The notes beneath the pieces were generated by a model. The model was not told the DNA's origin. It ran no database searches and worked only from the letters and a program-made list of their open reading frames with translations. From NCBI GenBank assembly GCA_024636935.1, contig JAGXGC010000017.1:1-64000 (forward strand): DNA of 64,000 nt, in the 5' to 3' direction. Positions 58,122 through 64,000 of this stretch are shown here, in pieces; positions within the stretch are counted from its first letter, which is position 1, and the number at the start of each line of letters is the position of its first letter. The translations under genes and the position numbers were made by a program. This DNA is from Sideroxydans sp. Lineage in GTDB: Bacteria > Pseudomonadota > Gammaproteobacteria > Burkholderiales > Gallionellaceae.

Positions 58122-59000
58122 ATGAAGATACCGGGCGCTGTTGCATCTGCTATCAGCGATGCGACACAGCGCCCGTTTCAATTACTGCGCGCCACACCTG
58201 TCGGTGGCGGCGATATCAACCAAGCTTGCCGTCTGGAAGGTTCTGATGGCTCGCTGTATTTCCTCAAGCTAAACGCTGCCCGTCACCATGCAATGTTCGC
58301 CGCTGAAGCGATCGGGCTGCAAGCCATTGCTGCAAGCGGCTCGATCCGCGTACCGCATGTCATTGCAAATGGTACGGCGGATGGGCTCTACTTTCTGGTG
58401 CTGGAACATCTGCAGCTAGGTGGGCAAAGCAATGCACAGCAACTCGGTGAACAACTTGCAGCGCTGCACCGCAATACTGCAGATCGATTCGGTTTCGCGC
58501 AGGACAACTTCATCGGCACCACAGCGCAACCCAACACTTGGTCCGAGGAATGGATCGCATTCTGGCGGGACAAGCGTCTTGGCCATCAATTGCATTTGGC
58601 CGACCGGAACGGTCATAACGGTGGGTTACAGACGACCGGCAAGGAATTGATGGGGCAACTCGATGCCTTCTTTGAAGGATACAGTCCCGCGCCTTCACTG
58701 TTACACGGTGATCTGTGGAGCGGCAACCAAGACTATCTTGCTGATGGCACGCCAGCGATCTTCGACCCAGCTTCCTATTACGGCGACCGTGAGTGCGATC
58801 TGGCCATGACCGAGTTGTTCGGAGGCTTCCCCCGTGATTTCTATGCTGCTTATCAGACGGCCTACCCTCTGGATGCGGGATACACCAAGCGGCGAGATCT
58901 CTACAATCTCTATCACATCCTAAACCACGCCAATCTGTTCGGTGGCGGCTATATCGGGCAGGCAGAGCAATTATGTAAGCGCTTGCTCGGGAATCTGTAG
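58122..59000 (+). CDS. Fructosamine/ketosamine-3-kinase family protein
   Basis: A 292-residue APH-fold protein, with VGGGDINQACRLEGSDGSLY (N-lobe), EHLQLGGQ (hinge), LLHGDLWSGNQDYL (catalytic HGDxxxxN) and IFDPASYYGDRECDLAMTEL (metal Asp). Family members phosphorylate ketosamines on glycated proteins or amino compounds so that the sugar falls off, a deglycation step. It is paired with a PfkB-type kinase 3 bp upstream, so both may act on related sugar or nucleoside substrates. A gap of 157 bp follows. Confidence 0.88.
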   Translation: MKIPGAVASAISDATQRPFQLLRATPVGGGDINQACRLEGSDGSLYFLKLNAARHHAMFAAEAIGLQAIAASGSIRVPHVIANGTADGLYFLVLEHLQLGGQSNAQQLGEQLAALHRNTADRFGFAQDNFIGTTAQPNTWSEEWIAFWRDKRLGHQLHLADRNGHNGGLQTTGKELMGQLDAFFEGYSPAPSLLHGDLWSGNQDYLADGTPAIFDPASYYGDRECDLAMTELFGGFPRDFYAAYQTAYPLDAGYTKRRDLYNLYHILNHANLFGGGYIGQAEQLCKRLLGNL

Positions 59001-59157
59001 CTGCTTCACTTCCAAAATCTACCCGCAATTTTGTCAGCTTCGATTCAGGCAACTTATATTGCACGGTGCTAGAATCACTACGTCAGTTTTCGGCTCTTGC
59101 CGTTATCTGAATATCGAGAAGACAATATATTGTCTCAAGTCATTTGGAGGATTGAAT

Positions 59158-59959
59158 ATGCGCATCAGTTCGCTATTGGTATTCTGCACCCTGTCGCTTG
59201 TCCTCCCAGTTCAGTCTACTGCCGAACCGGTCGCCCCCAGCCATCTTGACCGCGTACTCGCCAACAAAGAGGTGCGCGTCTGCATCTGGCCCGACTACTA
59301 CAGCATCACTTATCGCAATCCCAAGACACAACAACTCTCCGGCATCGATATCGACCTCGCCCAAGAGCTTGGCAAAGATCTTGGTGTCTCCGTCCGTTTT
59401 GTGGACAGCTCATTCGCCAAACTGATCGAAGATGTCACTCAGGATCGTTGCGATGTCGCCATGTTCGCCATCGGCGTCACCCCCATCCGATCCAAAAGTC
59501 TGGCATTCACACATCCGCATCTCGCTAGCGACATCTATGCGATCACCAGCAAAGCGAATAGGCACATCAAGCGTTGGGATGACATCGATCGCAAAGGCAG
59601 TATCGTAGCCGTCGCCAAAGGCGACGCTGCATGAGCCGATCATGAAAGCGAAGCTCAAAGCAGCCCAGCTGATGGTCTTGGACACTCCTTTCGCACGTGA
59701 GCAGGAGGTGGCTTCGGGGCGCGCCGATGTGTTCATGACTGACTTTCCCTACAGCCAGCGTTTCCTTGCCAACAATGACTGGGCTAAACTTATTGCTCCG
59801 CCCCATACCTACCATATAACGCCATATGCCTACGCCATGCAGCCGGGTGATGACGCATGGCATGACAGGTTGGAGCGCTTTGTGCGCGACATCAAGCAAG
59901 ATGGCCGGCTGATAAGCGCAGCCAAGCACAACAAGCTCGACACCATCGTTTCACCATGA
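59158..59959 (+). pseudogene. Frameshifted family 3 solute-binding protein gene
   Basis: The gene starts at 59158 with GGAGG upstream and a signal peptide (MRISSLLVFCTLSLVLPVQS), then VRVCIWPDYYSITYRNPKTQ and GIDIDLAQELGKDLGV, a typical periplasmic amino-acid-binding-type protein. The frame stops at a TGA at 59632 after AVAKGDAA. The rest (HEPIMKAKLKAAQL, LDTPFAREQEVASGRADVFM, YPYSQRF-like FPYSQRFLANN) continues without break in the next frame to 59959. One extra base near 59622-59625 (GGCGACGCTG instead of GGC-ACG-CTG) explains it: the restored reading is AVAKGTLHEPIMKAK. The product would otherwise be about 266 residues. It is either a real pseudogene or a sequencing error. Its end overlaps the next start by ATGA. 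Confidence 0.82.
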
Positions 59960-62900
59960 CCTCACGCGAGCAGCAGATACGACAAGGCTTCCTAGCCACC
60001 CTGCTGCTGTTCATCGTCTCCCTTGGCGCGCTTACTGCATTCACGATATGGCAACTCCGTTCTGAAGCCATCGATAACGGTCTGCGCTTTTCAGCGATGC
60101 ATACACGCGGATTCGAGGATTTCCTGACGCAGAACCTGCATGTCGCCGAGCTTATAGCGGCCAATGTCAATGCACATGACGAACCGGGATCTCGGAAGCC
60201 CGTTGCAAACCCGCACTTCATTGAATTTCTGCATCGCGCGCCCTTCCTGCGCTCCATGTCCCTACTCGGTGAGGATGGTCGTATCTTTGCCAGCTCTAAT
60301 CCTGCGAATATCGACATCAAAGTAGATGTACACCGATATCTGCCGCCTGTTTCTCCCCCCTCCGAGATTCTGAGAATCGGCGCCCCGTGGGAGGGCAGGG
60401 ATTACGCTGACGGGAAGGAGACCTCCCATCTCGCGCCGGCCGATCTGGACAGCCATAGCTTCATCCCGGCAGCGCGCTCCATACTTATGAACGGCAAAAG
60501 TGTCACATTGTTGTTCGCCATCAACCCTGACTATTTCATCAACTATGTATTACAGAAGCTCTCACCCGAGCAAGGATCTGCCCAAGTCCTGCTGTATGAC
60601 GGCACCCTCTTACTAGACACAAAACAAACCACGCATGCCGGCTCCCTTATCGGCCCACTGCTGCGTAGCTTTCACTTGCCAGAGAAGGAGTCTGGCGAAT
60701 TCGAATCTTCTGACCGGAAGGGCACGGCTGAACTGACGTCCTTCCGTGCTTCCACTCTGTACCCCTTGGTCGTTGTCACATATCTGAATCGCGATATCGC
60801 CTTGACGCCATGGCGCACAAGTACAAGGACACTGCTCTTTGTGGTCGGGCTGGCGCTAGTCGTTATTTCATTCCTTACGATCGCCTTTTACCGCCGCCAG
60901 ATGCAGATAGCTTCACAGCGCAGCGAGATCGAACAGCAACAGCGACTGAACGCAAAAGTGTTCGAGTCCAGTACAGACGCTATCGCCATCACGGATGCCG
61001 CTTCCCGCATCCTTGCTGTCAATCCTGCTTTTTCGCAGATAACCGGATACACGCCTGAAGAAGTCCGAGGCAAGGATCCTGTCCTTCTCTTATCTGCCGA
61101 ACTGGCAGATAAGGACTCCAACAATGGCATATGGGCGCTTCTACAGCAGAACGGTGTGTGGCAAGGCGAGCTTGTCAATCTGCACAAAGATGGGCACAGC
61201 TATGATCTTGAGCTCTCTGTTTCTGCATCCCGTGATAACAGTGGGATAGCCCAGAATTTCATTGTGATCGGCAACGATATTTCGAAGCGGAAGCGTGCCG
61301 AACAGGCGCTGAAGCTGGAGAATGAGAAAAACCTAGCGCTATTGCGCAATGCCAGTGACGGCATCCATATTCTAGATTCTGGAGGACACGTCATCGAGGC
61401 CAGCGACGCGTTCTGCAACATGTTGGGTTACTCTAGGGATGAGGTGATTGGCATGCATGTTTCGCAGTGGGAGGCGGGCATGGACAGTTCAAGTCAGCAC
61501 TTAGCCCTACGGCACCTGTTCCAACATCCGGGGCGCTCCGAATTCGAATCCAAACATCGCCGCAAGAACGGCGAGGTCTTCGACGTAGAAGTCAGCGGAT
61601 TCCCTTTAATGCTAGAAGGGAAGCCCGCACTGTTCAATTCGTCACGCGATATCACGGCGCGCAAAAAGGCTGAAGCAGAACTACATATCGCAGCCACCGC
61701 TTTTGAAACCCAGGATGGCATCCTAGTTGCGGATGCAGATTCCAACATCCTACGTGTGAACAAGGCATTCACCGAGATCACTGGTTACGAATCGCATGAG
61801 GTGATCGGCCAGAACCCACGCATCTTGAAATCAGGACGTCATGATGCAGTGTTCTATGAATCGATGTGGCACTCAATCAGCTCAACAGGGAGCTGGACCG
61901 GCGAGATCTGGAACCGACGCAAGAGCGGTGACATCTTTCCGGAACGAATCACCATAACGGTGCTTAAGAAGCCAAACGGCGACATTGCCAACTATGTCGC
62001 CTCCATCGCGGATATCTCAGTGCATAAGGCGGCCGAAGAAGAGATCCGAAGCCTAGCATTCTATGACCCACTGACCGGGCTACCGAACCGACGTCTGATG
62101 CTGGATCGCCTGCAACAAGCCTTGGCTAGCTGCAACCGTAGCGAGAAGTTCGGTGCGATCCTTTTCCTTGATCTGGACAATTTCAAGGCACTGAACGACA
62201 CACTGGGACACGACAAAGGGGATTTGCTGCTGCAGCAAGTGGCACACAGACTCGAACTCTGTGTGCGCAAAGGCGACACGGTTGCCAGACTCGGCGGGGA
62301 CGAATTCGTGGTGTTATTGGAAGATCTAAGTAAACACCCGCTGGAAGCTGCATCACAGACCGAAGCCGTGGGTGAAAAGATCTTGGAATTGTTGAACAAG
62401 CCATACCAGCTTGCTTCTCACGAATATCACAACACGCCCAGCATTGGCGCAACACTGTTCAGCCATCTGCAAAATGAGGTCGAAGAATTGCTCAAGCAAG
62501 CTGACATCACCATGTATCAGGCGAAAAAATCTGGGCGAAACCGCATGCAGTTCTTCGATCCTAAGATGCAAGACAGCCTGAACAGCAAAGCCGCAATGGA
62601 AGATGATCTTCGCAAGTCACTGGCTCAGGCCCACTTCACGCTTTACTATCAGGTGCAGGTCGATGAGAACCATCGCGCTTTGGGTGCTGAAGCATTGATT
62701 CGATGGATACATCCCACGCGCGGTCTGGTTTCGCCCGACCAGTTCATTCCGCTTTCTGAAGAGACTGGCCTGATCCTGCCTATCGGTGAATGGGTGTTAA
62801 ACAGTGCCTGTGCACAACTCAAAGAATGGGAAAGAGGTGCGTTGACCCGCGATCTCTTCATTTCCATCAACGTCAGTGCCAAGCAATTCCACCAGCCTGA

Positions 62901-63360
62901 TTTCGTCGCTCAAGTGCAGGAAGCAATACGCAATCATGCGGTCGACCCGACCAAGCTGAAGCTCGAACTGACGGAGAGTATGTTGCTTGAGAATGTCGGG
63001 GAGACGATCGCAACGATGATTGCGCTGAAGCAGATCGGCGTGAAGATATCTCTTGATGATTTCGGGACCGGATATTCTTCGCTGCAATATCTCAAGCGCC
63101 TCCCCCTTGACCAGTTCAAGATCGACAAATCATTTGTACGCGATCTCTCTGTTAGCAGCAGCGACAGGGCGATCGCACAAAGTATCATCGCCATGGCACA
63201 TAGCCTCGAGTTGGACGTCATCGCCGAGGGCGTTGAAACCGAAGCGCAATGTGATTTTCTGATGAAACACGGCTGCGCTCACTATCAAGGTTATCTCTTC
63301 GGAAAACCTGTCCCGATCGCCCAATTCGAATCTGCCCTACAACACTCTGCGGTAGGATGA
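59956..63360 (+). CDS. PAS-GGDEF-EAL transmembrane c-di-GMP signalling protein
   Basis: This 1134-residue protein has a first helix at about 12-32, a periplasmic Cache-like sensor region of about 250 residues, a second helix at 292-313 (FVVGLALVVISFLTIAFYRR), then three PAS domains at about 330-690 (VNPAFSQITGYTPEEVRGKD; YSRDEVIGMHVSQ; VNKAFTEITGYESHEVIGQN). A GGDEF domain follows with intact RLGGDEFVVL (780-784) and an inhibitory RxxD site (RKGD) just before. An EAL domain has GAEALIRWIHP (Glu912), DDFGTGYSSL and KIDKSFVRDL. Both halves look catalytic, so it may make or break c-di-GMP. The upstream binding-protein gene overlaps it, suggesting linked sensing. Confidence 0.94.
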   Translation: MTSREQQIRQGFLATLLLFIVSLGALTAFTIWQLRSEAIDNGLRFSAMHTRGFEDFLTQNLHVAELIAANVNAHDEPGSRKPVANPHFIEFLHRAPFLRSMSLLGEDGRIFASSNPANIDIKVDVHRYLPPVSPPSEILRIGAPWEGRDYADGKETSHLAPADLDSHSFIPAARSILMNGKSVTLLFAINPDYFINYVLQKLSPEQGSAQVLLYDGTLLLDTKQTTHAGSLIGPLLRSFHLPEKESGEFESSDRKGTAELTSFRASTLYPLVVVTYLNRDIALTPWRTSTRTLLFVVGLALVVISFLTIAFYRRQMQIASQRSEIEQQQRLNAKVFESSTDAIAITDAASRILAVNPAFSQITGYTPEEVRGKDPVLLLSAELADKDSNNGIWALLQQNGVWQGELVNLHKDGHSYDLELSVSASRDNSGIAQNFIVIGNDISKRKRAEQALKLENEKNLALLRNASDGIHILDSGGHVIEASDAFCNMLGYSRDEVIGMHVSQWEAGMDSSSQHLALRHLFQHPGRSEFESKHRRKNGEVFDVEVSGFPLMLEGKPALFNSSRDITARKKAEAELHIAATAFETQDGILVADADSNILRVNKAFTEITGYESHEVIGQNPRILKSGRHDAVFYESMWHSISSTGSWTGEIWNRRKSGDIFPERITITVLKKPNGDIANYVASIADISVHKAAEEEIRSLAFYDPLTGLPNRRLMLDRLQQALASCNRSEKFGAILFLDLDNFKALNDTLGHDKGDLLLQQVAHRLELCVRKGDTVARLGGDEFVVLLEDLSKHPLEAASQTEAVGEKILELLNKPYQLASHEYHNTPSIGATLFSHLQNEVEELLKQADITMYQAKKSGRNRMQFFDPKMQDSLNSKAAMEDDLRKSLAQAHFTLYYQVQVDENHRALGAEALIRWIHPTRGLVSPDQFIPLSEETGLILPIGEWVLNSACAQLKEWERGALTRDLFISINVSAKQFHQPDFVAQVQEAIRNHAVDPTKLKLELTESMLLENVGETIATMIALKQIGVKISLDDFGTGYSSLQYLKRLPLDQFKIDKSFVRDLSVSSSDRAIAQSIIAMAHSLELDVIAEGVETEAQCDFLMKHGCAHYQGYLFGKPVPIAQFESALQHSAVG

Positions 63361-63534
63361 TTTTTTATTTGCATTTCTCAGCGATACAGTACATAGTGCG
63401 CCCCGCGATTCAAGTCTGTCGTTGTTGTTTGGTTCTGTACCCGCTTTCCTGCGGTATTTCTCCCTTCATCTGTGTGCCGTCTTGAAGTTCGCTCCCAACA
63501 GGGCGTATGCCCTAAATTTATCAGGAGATTCAAC
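63361..63534 (+). promoter_or_regulatory. Leader region of the cold-shock gene
   Basis: 174 bp without a gene precede the cold-shock ATG. Long leaders are usual for cold-shock mRNAs, where the RNA folds as a thermosensor. A small hairpin AGGGC-GTAT-GCCCT lies just upstream of the ribosome site AGGAG. The promoter position is not clear. Confidence 0.4.
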
Positions 63535-63738
63535 ATGGCAACAGGTACAGTTAAGTGGTTCAACGATTCCAAAGGCTTCGGCTTCATTACGCCTTCTAAC
63601 GGCGGCGATGATCTGTTCGCACACTTTTCCGCAATTCAAAGCTCGGGTTTCAAGACTCTGACCGAAGGTCAGACCGTTGAATTCGACATCGTCGCCGGCC
63701 CTAAAGGTCAGCAGGCGTCTAACATCCGCGCTGCTTAA
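63535..63738 (+). CDS. Cold-shock protein (CspA family)
   Basis: The 67-residue protein has the RNA-binding motifs [14 protein letters not shown] (RNP1) and DLFAHFSAI (RNP2) and ends [13 protein letters not shown]. It binds single-stranded nucleic acid and unwinds mRNA at low temperature. The ATG at 63535 has AGGAG nine bases upstream. A longer reading from 63472 is the leader. infA follows 3 bp later. Confidence 0.95.
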   Translation: MATGTVKWFNDSKGFGFITPSNGGDDLFAHFSAIQSSGFKTLTEGQTVEFDIVAGPKGQQASNIRAA

Positions 63739-63741
63739 TTT

Positions 63742-64000
63742 ATGGCAAAGGAAGAACTGCTCGAAATGAATGGCGTGGTGGATGAGGTCCTACCGGACTC
63801 TCGCTATCGCGTCACACTGGAGAACGGTCACCAGCTCATCGCTTACAGCGCCGGCAAGATGAAGAAGAATCACATCCGAATCATCGCCGGTGACAAGGTG
63901 TCGCTGGAAATGTCGCCCTACGATCTGAGCAAGGGACGAATCACGTTCCGCCATATCGAAGGACGCAGCGCTTTCGTGCCGCAGCAAAAGCGCAGGTTCT
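63742..64000 (+). CDS. infA: Translation initiation factor IF-1 (3' end outside window)
   Basis: The first 86 codons of an IF-1 gene. [20 protein letters not shown], then [20 protein letters not shown], then [20 protein letters not shown] and ITFRHIEG fit an S1-fold IF-1. It is already longer than the usual 72 residues, with a basic C-terminal extension ([10 protein letters not shown]). This matches the second, extended IF-1 found in many betaproteobacteria, which is often next to a cold-shock gene. It has no typical ribosome site, so it may be translated by coupling to the cold-shock gene. Confidence 0.93.
   Translation, partial: MAKEELLEMNGVVDEVLPDSRYRVTLENGHQLIAYSAGKMKKNHIRIIAGDKVSLEMSPYDLSKGRITFRHIEGRSAFVPQQKRRF

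Overview
The window is about 57% GC, gene-dense and without rRNA, tRNA, phage or IS genes. It looks like the chromosome of a chemolithoautotrophic betaproteobacterium. A class I phosphoribulokinase (Calvin cycle) together with a Cyc2-like fused cytochrome-porin (a candidate outer-membrane Fe(II) oxidase) points to a neutrophilic iron oxidizer of the Gallionellaceae/Sideroxydans kind. That placement is inferred from gene content and protein style, not from a marker gene.

Layout. 1-9.2 kb: the 5' end of polA (minus), divergent from a LOG-family gene, a DUF2782 protein, homoserine kinase and two membrane proteins; then, on the minus strand, an AhpD-like protein, a MEKHLA protein, an unusual CoiA-like/UvrD fusion helicase and phosphoribulokinase. 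9.4-19.8 kb: a long plus-strand housekeeping run, leuS-lptE-holA-cutA-dsbD-aroQ-accB-accC-prmA-DUF3426 gene, with many ATGA overlaps. 19.8-26.3 kb (minus): pyruvate phosphate dikinase, the Cyc2-like gene and a two-component system. 26.4-31.9 kb (plus): a tandem glycine riboswitch with an intrinsic terminator, gcvT-gcvH-gcvP, thiol peroxidase and a small membrane protein. 31.9-37.8 kb (minus): a four-gene sucrose operon (fructokinase, sucrose-phosphate synthase, sucrose-phosphate phosphatase, amylosucrase). 38-39.5 kb: a KamA-like radical SAM gene. 39.5-57 kb: an ion-transport block with two MscS-type channels, two Na+/H+-antiporter-type proteins, a SulP/BicA-like anion transporter, a complete Mrp (Mnh) antiporter operon, a P2-type ATPase, a Na/Pi symporter and a DUF2062 protein. 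57-64 kb: a PfkB-family kinase, a fructosamine-kinase-family gene, a frameshifted solute-binding protein gene, a large PAS-GGDEF-EAL protein, a cold-shock gene and a partial infA.

How the parts may fit together (inference): Fe(II) oxidation by the Cyc2-like protein would feed electrons inward; phosphoribulokinase marks CO2 fixation; PPDK links pyruvate and PEP; fixed carbon can be stored as sucrose or alpha-glucan; and the ion block could run a sodium cycle that supports pH control, osmotic balance, phosphate uptake and possibly bicarbonate uptake through the SulP protein. The most unusual items are the CoiA-UvrD fusion, the Cyc2/two-component neighbourhood, the sucrose operon with a degenerate second phosphatase domain, and the frameshifted binding protein in front of the c-di-GMP protein.
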